Shown: piece after piece, positions 34,048-42,915 of the stretch | Layout of the letters: each line of letters opens with the position of its first letter | Numbering within the stretch: position 1 is the stretch's first letter | From: Streptomyces longisporoflavus | Lineage (GTDB): Bacteria; Actinomycetota; Actinomycetes; Streptomycetales; Streptomycetaceae | DNA length: 48,828 nt | NCBI RefSeq assembly: GCF_014649775.1 | Contig: NZ_BMTR01000038.1 | Span: 1-48,828, forward strand | Reading direction: 5' to 3' | The notes under the pieces: generated by a model | What the model saw: only the letters and a program-made list of their open reading frames with translations | The model's database searches: none | Told to the model about the DNA's origin: nothing | Program-made: the position numbers and the translations under genes

Positions 34048-34552
34048 CCGGGTCCGGCGTCAATTGCTGCTCCCCGCGTGCGGGGATGGACCCGCGGCCG
34101 CCCCCATGCTCCAGGCTCGCGGCGACTGCTCCCCGCGGGCGCGGGGGGAGGGGTGCAGGGGTTTGACGCGTGGGCCTGCGGGATAGGTGGAAGCCGTCGG
34201 TTTCACTGCCCGGCATCACGCCGGACCGGACGGTGGCCGGGCCTCTGATCAGCGTCTCCGACGGCACCTGCCGGGCCCGGTGACACCACCCCCAGGTCAT
34301 GCCTTCGGCAGGGGGCAACAGTCATGCCGGGCCCGGAGGCCAGCGGCCCCATTGCAGGACCGCGGAAAACATAACTGTGAGAGTTCTTCTGCGGCCTGGG
34401 ATGGGGCGGCACGCAGGCCCTGGGGCCGGCGTCCGCGGTTGTATCAGAGCGGGTGACGGGCCATCTCAGGGAGTTCTACGACCAGATGGCTCCGCACAGG
34501 CAGGAGTCCGTAGCCCTGGCCTTCGAGGCGCGGCTACGGGTACTCCTGCCGG
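34048..34552. other. Intergenic region with a relic CRISPR unit and a small open frame
   Basis: Contains the repeat-spacer-repeat relic at 34067-34153. A short plus-strand frame, GTG 34452 to TGA 34574 (40 aa; VTGHLREFYDQMAPHRQESV, then ALAFEARLRVLLPVSGTIHP), has natural composition but no family and overlaps the NUDIX gene end. It could be a gene fragment. Otherwise nothing seen. Confidence 0.45.
34067..34153 (+). repeat. Relic one-spacer CRISPR unit upstream of the main array
   Basis: A 27-nt copy of the array repeat lacking two central bases (34067-34093: CTGCTCCCCGCGTGCGGGGA then TGGACCC), a spacer of exactly 32 nt (34094-34125), and a decayed second repeat (34126-34153, CTGCTCCCCGCGGGCGCGGG...). 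It lies 1.36 kb before the main array, in the same orientation, without the conserved leader. Confidence 0.75.
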
Positions 34553-35086
34553 TCAGCGGAACGATTCATCCATGAGCAGGTACAGCAGACCGACGAGCGA
34601 ACCGCTGCTGACGATCTCCTTGCGGTCGATCATCCCCCGGATCTGCGCGAGGGGAATCCACTCGATGCGGTCCGACTCGTTCTTCTCAGTCGGCGGCCCC
34701 GAATAGGCGGCACCGTCGATACGGAAGACATGATGCTGTGAGTCGGTGATCCCGTTGGCGGGTTCGGCGTAGACGAGCGGCTTGATGGGCCCGGCCCGGT
34801 AACCCGTCTCCTCCAACACCTCGCGCTCCGCCGCCTCTTCGGGGGTCTCTCCCGCTTCCACCAGCCCCATGGGCAGCTCCCAGGCCCACGAGCTCGTGAT
34901 GAAGCGGTGCCGCCACATCATCAGGACCTCTTGGCGATCGTTCACCACGGCGGCCACGGCCAGGTGGCGAAGTCGGACAACGTGGTACTCCCACCTGCGC
35001 CCGTCAGGCTGCTGGACATCCACCAGACACAGATTCACCCACTTGTTGGTGTAGACCTGTCGCTCGCCGTGGGTCTTCCAGTCCAT
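34553..35086 (-). CDS. NUDIX hydrolase, ADP-ribose pyrophosphatase-like
   Basis: 177 aa from ATG 35086; the frame is open further upstream, but MDWKTHGERQVYTNKWVNLC is the natural start of this subfamily and follows an AAGG site. The NUDIX box GLVEAGETPEEAAEREVLEE then TGYRAG is intact, and the preceding SWAWELPMG and following PIKPLVYAEPANGITDSQHH suit ADP-ribose/nucleotide-sugar pyrophosphatases. It lies between the NrtR-type module and the CRISPR array. A product relationship with the nucleotide-sensing regulator is possible but unproven. Confidence 0.88.
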   Translation of the reverse strand: MDWKTHGERQVYTNKWVNLCLVDVQQPDGRRWEYHVVRLRHLAVAAVVNDRQEVLMMWRHRFITSSWAWELPMGLVEAGETPEEAAEREVLEETGYRAGPIKPLVYAEPANGITDSQHHVFRIDGAAYSGPPTEKNESDRIEWIPLAQIRGMIDRKEIVSSGSLVGLLYLLMDESFR

Positions 35087-35367
35087 ACCTTCGGCCCCTC
35101 TCGATCGGTCTACAGGATCGCAGACTTGGAGGGGGGGAGGCCTGAGCAGGAACGACCCTTTTCGCGTCAGTCTGACGAGAGTTCTCCGCCAAGGGCATCC
35201 GATCAACAGCGTAACTGGGGTTGCTGAGCGGGCAGCCACGGGCGAGCCCGGTGGGCCTTGTGGTTGAAGTTCAGGAGGTGAACCCGCCGCGGAGGCGTAA
35301 AGGAGATGCCACGCTGCGCGCCTTCTTCGCCCCCAACGGCACCTCATGGGCTACACGGACCGTAGGT

Positions 35368-35508
35368 CTGGCATGGGTACTCGAGGGCGGGCGTTGTGTG
35401 CGTACGCTGTATCCGATGCCTCGTGCGAGTCGGGTGGTGGAAATGTCTGAATCTCTGAAAGTTGCTCAGAATGGCTTCTTCTCGCGGTAAACGCGCAGGT
35501 CAGCGAGA
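35368..35508 (+). promoter_or_regulatory. CRISPR leader of array 1
   Basis: This 141-bp block directly before the first repeat is closely similar to 48443-48581 before array 2. The best conserved part is the last 80 bp (GTGGAAATGTCYGAATC, GAAAGTTGCTCAGAA, AGCGAGA next to the repeat). It should hold the array promoter and the integration signals used by Cas1-Cas2. The long open frames across it have no coding character. Confidence 0.8.
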
Positions 35509-37915
35509 CTGCTCCCCGCGCACGCGGGGATGGACCCGTCTCGCAGGCGACCGTGCGGCGGGTGTCCGCCTGCTCCCCGCGCACGCGGGGATGGACCCTA
35601 CCTCGCCGAGCGCGACGAGGAGACCCAGGACTGCTCCCCGCGCACGCGGGGATGGACCCCACCGTCACCTGCGGCGAATGCGGCGGCACCGCTGCTCCCC
35701 GCGCACGCGGGGATGGACCCTGGGCCTGCAGGAGCACCGCACGGCGAAGAAGCTGCTCCCCGCGCACGCGGGGATGGACCCGCGTCGGCCGCAGTAGTGC
35801 CTTCCTGGTATTCCTGCTCCCCGCGCACGCGGGGATGGACCCACGTGATGAGCAGCGAATACTTCTCCTTCGGCCTGCTCCCCGCGCACGCGGGGATGGA
35901 CCCGAACGAGGCGACTCGCGTACGTGCTGCGGCCGCTGCTCCCCGCGCACGCGGGGATGGACCCGCGAACCAGGCCGAAGCCCTGATCGCAATGGGCTGC
36001 TCCCCGCGCACGCGGGGATGGACCCGGATCGGGGAAGTCACTGTCTCCCTGCGCGCGCTGCTCCCCGCGCACGCGGGGATGGACCCATCGAGGGCACCAA
36101 CGGGGTCGGCAAAACCCGCTGCTCCCCGCGCACGCGGGGATGGACCCTCGGATCGGGCCTCCTCCCTTGCCTGACGCCGCTGCTCCCCGCGCACGCGGGG
36201 ATGGACCCGGGCCTCCCTCATGAATTCACCGAGAGGGAGGCTGCTCCCCGCGCACGCGGGGATGGACCCATCGCGTCCGTGAGCGGGGCGGCGGTCGTCG
36301 ACTGCTCCCCGCGCACGCGGGGATGGACCCGCGAAGTCCCCCGCCTCCCTGGGGGTCAGGAACTGCTCCCCGCGCACGCGGGGATGGACCCGGTTCGCTC
36401 GGCATCCGGCCCAGGCGCGCCTGCTGCTCCCCGCGCACGCGGGGATGGACCCGGACCCGGGAGTCGTCCGGCAGACCCTCGATGCTGCTCCCCGCGCACG
36501 CGGGGATGGACCCCGGTCCCGGACGACATCGCCGCCCTGTGGGGCCTGCTCCCCGCGCACGCGGGGATGGACCCTCGACTGCCGCCCGTGCTGCCGCCGC
36601 CGCGGACTGCTCCCCGCGCACGCGGGGATGGACCCTCGACCCATCACTTCCGGAAGCTCCTGGTGGCCTGCTCCCCGCGCACGCGGGGATGGACCCAAGC
36701 AGAGGCTCGAACGTCTTCTTTTGAATGGCTGCTCCCCGCGCACGCGGGGATGGACCCCCCTTGATCTCGCGCGCCAGACCATCGGGCCGCTGCTCCCCGC
36801 GCACGCGGGGATGGACCCCCCGCGAGGCCGCCCAAGCCATGTTCAAGGGCTCTGCTCCCCGCGCACGCGGGGATGGACCCACCTCGACGCCGTCTTCAAC
36901 TACGGCCCGCGCCTGCTCCCCGCGCACGCGGGGATGGACCCATGCTCAGCCTTCGCGCGGCCTTGACCACGCGCTGCTCCCCGCGCACGCGGGGATGGAC
37001 CCGCGAAGTGCAGCCGGACGAACGGCTCCTCCTCCTGCTCCCCGCGCACGCGGGGATGGACCCGCCGGGCCCTCAACCAGCTCTGCGGCGCCCTGCTGCT
37101 CCCCGCGCACGCGGGGATGGACCCGAGGAGTCCACAAGGGCAGTCTCATCCTCGTCTGCTCCCCGCGCACGCGGGGATGGACCCGCGCCGGAGCGCGCAA
37201 GGCTCTGGAGGACTTCCTGCTCCCCGCGCACGCGGGGATGGACCCGCATGGGGTTCAAGGAACCGGCGGTAAAGGCGCTGCTCCCCGCGCACGCGGGGAT
37301 GGACCCCGGCAGTCACGACGCAGCCCAGCCAAAGGGGCCTGCTCCCCGCGCACGCGGGGATGGACCCCTCGGCGAGGGCCTGGCCGAGCCACTCCAGGCC
37401 TGCTCCCCGCGCACGCGGGGATGGACCCCACCAGTGGTCGCAATACGCCCTGGTGCAGCTCTGCTCCCCGCGCACGCGGGGATGGACCTCCCTACTGGGT
37501 GCCCCGCCCGCCCAAGGTCTGCTGCTCCCCGCGCACGCGGGGATGGACCCGGCATCGCGAGCTCAAGACGCTGCGGCACGATCTGCTCCCCGCGCACGCG
37601 GGGATGGACCCGACACCAACCGCAGTGCCTACGATTCACAGAGCTGCTCCCCGCGCACGCGGGGATGGACCCCGGCACACCAAGACCCTGCTCACGCTGG
37701 CGGGCTGCTCCCCGCGCACGCGGGGATGGACCCGCCACGCACTTCTCGGTGACCGGCATGAACGGCTGCTCCCCGGGCACGCGGGGATGGACCCGCGTCC
37801 CTCACCTTGCCCCGGCCGAAGCCGCGCTGCTCCCGGCGCACGCGGGGATGGACCCAGGCATGGGACGGAAGGCGAGGTCATGCGCGTTGCTCCCCGAGCA
37901 CGCGGGGATGGACCT
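35509..37915 (+). CRISPR. Type I-E CRISPR array 1: 40 repeats, 39 spacers
   Basis: The 29-nt repeat starts CTGCTCCCCGCGCACGCGGG and ends GATGGACCC; it is partly palindromic (CCCCGCG/CGCGGGG), giving the Cas6e hairpin. Period 61 (32-nt spacers), with exceptions: spacer 22 is 33 nt, and spacers 27 and 39 are 31 nt. Repeats 1-32 appear identical. Repeat 33 ends ACCT, and repeats 38, 39 and 40 carry changes (CCGGGCAC, CCCGGCGC, and TTGC plus GAGCAC plus ACCT). Decay at the right end and the leader at the left fix the orientation. Open frames translating as APRARGDGP repeats are artefacts. Confidence 0.98.
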
Positions 37916-38542
37916 GCTATTACCGGAACCGAAGGAAGCGTGGTGATCACACACCGGTCAACTCGGCCGCGGCACGATAACTCCCTGTCAGGTAATGAGC
38001 CTGAAGGAAATCCACTATCCCCCTGCTGTTCTTCACTCGCGCCGCGCCGGTTACCCATAGCGAACTTCGCTAAGCGGGTGGGGAGTTCCTGCAACCAGCC
38101 GGACGTGGAGACTCCCAAGGTCGTCAGTGGAGCGCTTATCCGCCGCCTAACGGGGAGCTTGGCATGGCCGCTGTCAGATGCGGGGTGCCTCCGGAGTGCA
38201 CGCAGCTCACCGATCTCTATGATCGGGCGCATTTGCTGCGGACGCATTGGTGGTTATGGCTACGCAAGGTGGCTCTGGAGTCACTGCGGCTCTCAACTGA
38301 TTCGAGCGGGTACTTCGATCAGTTCGTTGCGCTTCGCCCAGTGCGAAGCCCGGCCTGCCGCTGTGTACGCGAAGCGCGGTACTGGCTGCCCTTTCGTTCG
38401 TCACCTGGACGCTGAGCACTGTCCGTTGCCGCAGTTTGTCCATGAGCCGGCTTGAGGTTGGAACCGGGAGCAGATCTGCCAATAGACGGTTGAGCCGAGT
38501 AGGGTCGCCCGTGTGGAGGCACTGCGTTTAACCGAGGGGATC
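37916..38542. other. Array trailer and lower-GC intergenic DNA
   Basis: About 630 bp after the last repeat. GC is lower than elsewhere. The plus-strand frame 38164-38415 (MAAVRCGVPPECTQLTDLYD) is open, but without a ribosome site or known motif I do not call it. No hairpin terminator stood out. Confidence 0.4.
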
Positions 38543-38692
38543 ATGATTTTCGTGCTGGCTGGGGCTGTTGTGTTAGGCACGCTGTTAGCGTGGTGTGGGA
38601 GGCACGTGCGTGTGGTTATTGTCTGTGAGGGTTGCGGGAAGGCGAAGGGGCTTCGGCTGGTGCTTTGCCCGAAACGCGTCGGCAAGAAATAG
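38543..38692 (+). CDS. Short Cys-containing membrane protein with TTA codons
   Basis: 49 aa from ATG 38543, with GAGGGG just before it (a GTG at 38513 is in frame). MIFVLAGAVVLGTLLAWCG is a membrane helix; VIVCEGCGKAKGLRLVLCPK forms a CxxC...C zinc-ribbon-like tail ending VGKK. Two of its codons are TTA, the rare leucine codon read by the bldA tRNA in Streptomyces, which would make its translation stage-dependent. Codon use is less GC-biased than its neighbours, hinting at transfer. Family unknown. Confidence 0.5.
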   Translation: MIFVLAGAVVLGTLLAWCGRHVRVVIVCEGCGKAKGLRLVLCPKRVGKK

Positions 38693-38742
38693 GGGTGGGG
38701 CGGCCGCGCCGCTCTGCTGTTGTCCCGGACGCGACCGCCGAA

Positions 38743-38833
38743 CTGTGTATCCCCGCGTGCACGGGGAGCATTGAGAAGCCCTGGGAAATGATCGCCAACA
38801 GACGGGGGCCATCCCCACATGGATGGGGAACTG
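38743..38833 (-). repeat. Relic CRISPR unit in inverted orientation
   Basis: On the minus strand two degenerate copies of the array repeat are seen: 38833-38805 (about 21 of 29 positions agree) and 38771-38743 (about 23 of 29). They are separated by 33 nt, a 62-nt period. It lies between array 1 and cas2, pointing opposite to both arrays. Confidence 0.6.
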
Positions 38834-38921
38834 CGCTTTTCATCGGCACTTCTCTCCCTGCCGGGCAGCAGGTAGCGCCAGGCTAACGGGTAGAGCTGGA
38901 CGAGCGCAGCAGGCGCCGCCG

Positions 38922-39284
38922 TCAGCGTCCGTAGCGGCGGCGTTTGGCAGTGTTGCTCCAGCCCTTGGAGGGCGGGCGGGTGGTGGTCTCGGCGGTGGGT
39001 CCGGTGGATGGTTCGGTGGGGCGGCGGATGAGGGTGATGCCTTCGTGGTCGACGGGTTTCCAGTGGTGGTCGTGGGTTTCGAAGGTGTAGCCCTGTTCGG
39101 TGTCGGTGCTGTACGTCATCACCGCGCGGCCCTCGCGGGCGTACTCGCGTACTTCTGTCCAGAGGGCTTGGCGGATACGGGCTGAGGGGCTGCCGACGAA
39201 GACGCCGGGGGAGACCTCGAGGAGCCAGCGGGTGAGGAAACCCCGGAGCCCGGTGGGGCAGTTGGAGAGGACGATCACCGTCAC
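38922..39284 (-). CDS. cas2e: Cas2e, CRISPR adaptation endonuclease-fold protein
   Basis: 120 aa. MTVIVLSNCPTGLRGFLTRW, then LEVSPGVFVGSPSARIRQAL, matches the type I-E Cas2 ferredoxin-like fold. RAVMTYSTDTEQGYTFETHD and a basic Ser/Thr/Pro-rich tail follow. Cas2e dimers bridge two Cas1 dimers to form the spacer integrase. The GTG start overlaps the cas1 stop by four bases. Last gene of the cas operon; no clear terminator follows. Confidence 0.97.
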   Translation of the reverse strand: MTVIVLSNCPTGLRGFLTRWLLEVSPGVFVGSPSARIRQALWTEVREYAREGRAVMTYSTDTEQGYTFETHDHHWKPVDHEGITLIRRPTEPSTGPTAETTTRPPSKGWSNTAKRRRYGR

Positions 39285-40243
39285 CAGATGAGTCCTTCGC
39301 CGAGGTTGTGGCCGGACTCGAGTTCCTCGCCGCGGTCGGACTGCAGCGTCACCCGGTCACGCAGAGGACCATCGTCCTCCTCCTGCCCGCTTGTCGCCGC
39401 TCCGGGGGCGAGCAGTGCTTTGACATCGCTGACGCAGCGCTCCAGGAGTCCTGCGGCGTGTACGCGGTCGCGCAGCGCGCGGCGTACGCGGGCGCCGACG
39501 TCCTCCTCGCTTTGCGCGGCGACTTCAAAGGCGACCGGGATGCCGATGTCCGTTTTGTAGAGGTCGGCGATGTCGAGGGCGAAGGACAGTTCGTGTCCGG
39601 AGTGGACGAAGCCGAGTCCGGGGATGCAGCCGAGTGCTGCGATCACGCTCTGGGCGATGCCGTACATGCACTGCCCGGCGGCGGTGAGGGCCTGGTTGGG
39701 GGCGTCTCCGGAGGCGAAGTCGCCCGGTGTGTAGTGGCGCCGGTGCCATCGGATGCCGGTGCGGGCCGCTTGGGTGCGGTAGCAGGCTTTGACCCGGTCG
39801 CCTTCCATGCCGAGGAGCATGCGGCGGGTGCATCCGGCCGGGTCTTCGTCGGGGAAGCGCAGGGCGTACATCGCGCGGGCGACATCCAGGCGGGTGCGCG
39901 GGTTTGCCCAGAGCCGGGCCTGGGCCTCGGCGAGGGCGGCGGAGCGGGAGAGGGAGCGGCCGCCGGCGTAGTAGCGCACGCCGTGCTCGCCGACCCAGAC
40001 GATGCCGGTGCCGCTTTCTCCCAGCAGTCGGATCGCCTGCTGGGAGATTTTGGTTCCGGGCCCCAGCAGGAGGGTGCCGATGGTGGCGGAGGGTAGGTGG
40101 CGTACGCCGTCGCCGTCTGCGGCGGTGATGGCGTTGTCGGCGCAGTGGATGACGGCGCGTTCGAGGTAGACGAAGGAGAGGCGGTCGCCGATCCGGGTGA
40201 GTTCGCGGGGTGTGGAGGCGCCGCGCTTTCCGACGGTGGCCAT
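39281..40243 (-). CDS. cas1e: Cas1e, CRISPR integrase
   Basis: 320 aa from ATG 40243 (longer frames upstream overlap cas6e antisense-like residues). The family start is TRIGDRLSFVYLERAVIHC. The metal-binding active site is complete: Glu147 in GMEGDRVKACY, His214 in FVHSGHELS, and Asp224/Asp227 in FALDIADLYK. It catalyses insertion of new spacers next to the leader. It lies 4 nt after cas6e. The C-terminus is extended with an acidic QEEDDGP segment. Confidence 0.97.
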   Translation of the reverse strand: MATVGKRGASTPRELTRIGDRLSFVYLERAVIHCADNAITAADGDGVRHLPSATIGTLLLGPGTKISQQAIRLLGESGTGIVWVGEHGVRYYAGGRSLSRSAALAEAQARLWANPRTRLDVARAMYALRFPDEDPAGCTRRMLLGMEGDRVKACYRTQAARTGIRWHRRHYTPGDFASGDAPNQALTAAGQCMYGIAQSVIAALGCIPGLGFVHSGHELSFALDIADLYKTDIGIPVAFEVAAQSEEDVGARVRRALRDRVHAAGLLERCVSDVKALLAPGAATSGQEEDDGPLRDRVTLQSDRGEELESGHNLGEGLIW

Positions 40244-40247
40244 CGCC

Positions 40248-40997
40248 TCAGCCCTGCGGGGCCAGGGTGAGCAGTCCGCAGCCGTATGCCTTGCTGCGGC
40301 CGATGCCGCGGGCGAGGGCGTTGCGCAGGGCATCGGGGTCGGTGACCTCGAGTTGTCCGCTGTAGACGGCGGTAACCAGGGTGACCGGGCCGGTGCGCCG
40401 TTGGCCTTCGTTCTTGGGGCCGGTTCCCGGTGCGGCGTTCTCGGGGCGTTTGCGGAAGGAGAGGTCGCGGCGGTCGTGGACGATGACGGAGTAGCGGTTC
40501 AGCGGGTCTTCGTCGTCGGGTACCAGGCCGGGCAGCAACTCGAAGCCGTGCTTTGTGGTCTGCTCCAGCAGCCAGCCGAGCTGGTGGCGGGGGGTGAGGT
40601 GTGCGGTGCGTTTGGTCGGCTCTTTGTCGTTGCGGCGGATGGAGTGCACCGGGTTGGCGGTGAGACGGAACGCCCAGCGATCGCCCTTGGCCAGGCGTTG
40701 CAGGAAGGGCCGGTAATGGCGGGTTTCCCAGCCGGGGGTGTCGGGTTGGGCCAGTGCGGGCCAGCCTGCCTGTTCCACCAGGTGGGTGAGGTCGGGCCGG
40801 TCGGGGCTGACGATGTAGGCGTGCACGTCCGTGCGGGCTATGTGGTCCAGGCGCCAGAGGATGCGTGGCCGGGCCGCGGGGTCGGTGGGCAGGCCGGGGA
40901 AGCCGGCGAGTACGGCGGCGTGCCAGCGCTGTGGGGAGGAGAGCAGGAAGCGGGCTCCGTGGCGTGCGGTGTTGATGCGGAAGCGGGTGAGGTACAT
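40248..40997 (-). CDS. cas6e: Cas6e, crRNA-processing endoribonuclease
   Basis: 249 aa from ATG 40997, which shares one base with the cas5 stop (TGATG). MYLTRFRINTARHGARFLLS, then the candidate catalytic His26 in QRWHAAVLAGFP, is the standard start. The Gly-rich loop near the C-terminus, GIGRSKAYGCGLLTLAPQ, binds the repeat stem. It cuts each repeat below the CCCCGCG hairpin and stays on the crRNA as a Cascade subunit. Confidence 0.97.
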   Translation of the reverse strand: MYLTRFRINTARHGARFLLSSPQRWHAAVLAGFPGLPTDPAARPRILWRLDHIARTDVHAYIVSPDRPDLTHLVEQAGWPALAQPDTPGWETRHYRPFLQRLAKGDRWAFRLTANPVHSIRRNDKEPTKRTAHLTPRHQLGWLLEQTTKHGFELLPGLVPDDEDPLNRYSVIVHDRRDLSFRKRPENAAPGTGPKNEGQRRTGPVTLVTAVYSGQLEVTDPDALRNALARGIGRSKAYGCGLLTLAPQG

Positions 40998-41704
40998 CAG
41001 TGGTCGTCCTTCAGCGGCTGCATCGGTTCGTGTGCCGGGACTTGGGTCTGCGCTGTTGGCCGGGGTACGGTATCGCGCCGCACGGATCGGTGGGCGTAGC
41101 GGCGGTGGCGCGGGTCGAAGCTGAGCGGCAGGTCGGCGATCAGATCCCCGGGCGGGTCGCCGGGCGCGGAGTCGAGCAGGAGGGGAAGCTGCCGGGGGGC
41201 GGTGCGGTTGGCCCGCTGCCGGTACCAGGGCGAGGCGAGCCAGGGGTGCTCTCGCAGCGCCGTCTCCAGTGCCGTGTCGTGGCGTACTCCTGCGTCCAGG
41301 GGGCGTGCGGGCGGGCAGGCCCGGCGGCCGAGGAAGGGCAGGAAGTGCGGGGCCCGGACGGCGGTGTGCAGCGCCTCGATCAGTGACCGTTCGCCTTCGA
41401 CGCCCGCGAGGAACACGGCGTCGGCGAGGTAGATGCGTTCGGTGACCGGCATCGGTTTGTCGCTCACCTGGTGGTGTGCGGTGTGGAAGTCCCGTAGGCG
41501 TGTGCCGGGCTGGTCGATGCGTACGCCCAGGCGCAGTGCGGCCAAGTCGGAGATGTCGGCGGTGCGGGGGCGGCCCTGGGCGGCGGCGAGCAGACCGACC
41601 ACGCCGCTTTTGGTGGGTGCGGATTCTGTGGAGCGGCGGGGGTAGCGGGAGGCGGCGCCCCAGGACTGGAGGGGCCCGGCGAGCTGGAGCAGCAGCACGC
41701 TCAC
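40997..41704 (-). CDS. cas5e: Cas5e, Cascade subunit binding the crRNA 5' handle
   Basis: 235 aa. MSVLLLQLAGPLQSWGAASR then RSTESAPTKSGVVGLLAAAQ is the unmistakable Cas5e beginning, and LRDFHTAHHQVSDKPMPVTE follows as usual. The GTG start overlaps the cas7 stop (GTGA). The C-terminus is Pro/Arg-rich and probably flexible. Confidence 0.97.
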   Translation of the reverse strand: MSVLLLQLAGPLQSWGAASRYPRRSTESAPTKSGVVGLLAAAQGRPRTADISDLAALRLGVRIDQPGTRLRDFHTAHHQVSDKPMPVTERIYLADAVFLAGVEGERSLIEALHTAVRAPHFLPFLGRRACPPARPLDAGVRHDTALETALREHPWLASPWYRQRANRTAPRQLPLLLDSAPGDPPGDLIADLPLSFDPRHRRYAHRSVRRDTVPRPTAQTQVPAHEPMQPLKDDH

Positions 41705-42906
41705 CGAGTTCCGCCCAACCGCTCGGTGACCGCCGCGCCGACGCCTTGCACCAGCTCGTCCAGGGTGACCGGGGTGCCGACCGTCGCGAGCTTGGCGGTG
41801 TTGCGCCCGGCGCGTACCACCCAGGTCGCCACGGCCTGCTCGCCGAATGCCTCCTCCACATCCGCGATCTGTTCCGCCAGGCGTTCGCTGGCCTGTCGCA
41901 CGTGGCCGCTGCCCGACTCGGCCATCGTGGGCTCCTCGAACGCCCCTGCGAAGCTGACCGGGCGGCTCTGGCGCAGCTTGACCACGATGGCGTCCGGCGG
42001 GGTGTGGTGGGCGAAGGTGTTGATCTTCCCGGTGGGCAGGGAGGAGACGAAGCCGCGGACGAACGCCTCCACCGCGCGGCGTACCGGGGTGGCCGGGTCA
42101 GCGTTGTCGTCCAGGCCCTGGCCGAGGTTGTCGGCGAGCCGGTCCACGTCCAGGGCGGCGTAGCGGTACAGGGTCGCGGAGTTGAACTCCACGGTGCCGA
42201 TCATCCCGGCGCCGGTCTCCTCTTCGGTGTTCTCGTCGTCCACCGCGGTGTAGTAGTCCGATTCGTTTTCCACCGCGTGGACGCTGAGGGCGTGTGCGAC
42301 CTGGGCTGCGGCGTCCACGTTGATGTCGGCGCCGTCGGCGACCATCCGGCCGAAGAGGGCGATGTCCACCGAGTGGCGGGTGTCGGCGATCTGCCGGGCG
42401 CGTTCCTTGTTCTCTTTGGTCCTGAGGAAGCCGGTGATGTCCGAACGGCCTTCGACGGCGAGCTCCGCCAGTCCGTGGCGCTGCTGGGCGCTGAGGAACA
42501 TCAGGTACTTGGACTCGGGCGCCTGCGGCTGCGCCTCCTCGGCTTGTCCGTCGCTGTCCTTGTCTTTCTTCGTCTTGCGTTCGGGGACGACGAGCTTGGA
42601 ACCCGTTCCGGCCTCCACCACGGCCTTGGCCAGCTCCCAGGATTCCTCGTCTGTCATTTCGGGGGACAGCTGCCGGATCGTGTCGCCGACGAGCTGGGCG
42701 ACCTTCTTGGTCCGCACACCCAGCTCGTCGGGGTCCAGCAGGTCTTTGAATGCGGTGCGGGTGGCCCGCTTCCATGCCTGGCTGGAGACCCGCGAGCGGC
42801 GCACCCCGCCGTAGACGGCGGTCTTGGGTGTGCCGGTGTCGTCCCGGTTGAGGTTGCTCGGCGGGACTGTCTGCAGGACGTGGATGTCAACGATGGTGCG
42901 GCTCAC
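41701..42906 (-). CDS. cas7e: Cas7e (Cse4/CasC), Cascade backbone
   Basis: 401 aa, GTG 42906. VDIHVLQTVPPSNLNRDDTG, then AVYGGVRRSRVSSQAWKRAT, is the conserved start of Cas7e. A charged insert (ERKTKKDKDSDGQAEEAQPQ, about 100-125) looks like a flexible loop and is longer than in E. coli. PTGKINTFAHHTPPDAIVVK near the C-terminus is also typical. Several copies coat the crRNA. Ten bases separate it from cse2. Confidence 0.97.
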   Translation of the reverse strand: MSRTIVDIHVLQTVPPSNLNRDDTGTPKTAVYGGVRRSRVSSQAWKRATRTAFKDLLDPDELGVRTKKVAQLVGDTIRQLSPEMTDEESWELAKAVVEAGTGSKLVVPERKTKKDKDSDGQAEEAQPQAPESKYLMFLSAQQRHGLAELAVEGRSDITGFLRTKENKERARQIADTRHSVDIALFGRMVADGADINVDAAAQVAHALSVHAVENESDYYTAVDDENTEEETGAGMIGTVEFNSATLYRYAALDVDRLADNLGQGLDDNADPATPVRRAVEAFVRGFVSSLPTGKINTFAHHTPPDAIVVKLRQSRPVSFAGAFEEPTMAESGSGHVRQASERLAEQIADVEEAFGEQAVATWVVRAGRNTAKLATVGTPVTLDELVQGVGAAVTERLGGTR

Positions 42907-42915
42907 GGGGTTTCC

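Noticed and set aside
35462..38455. Long open frames with repeated APRARGDGP, SPRTRGWT, LLPAHAGMD or IPACAGSS segments
   Set aside because: These are translations of the CRISPR repeat and its spacers in all frames. The 61-nt period and the intact leader show the region is an array, not a repeat protein.
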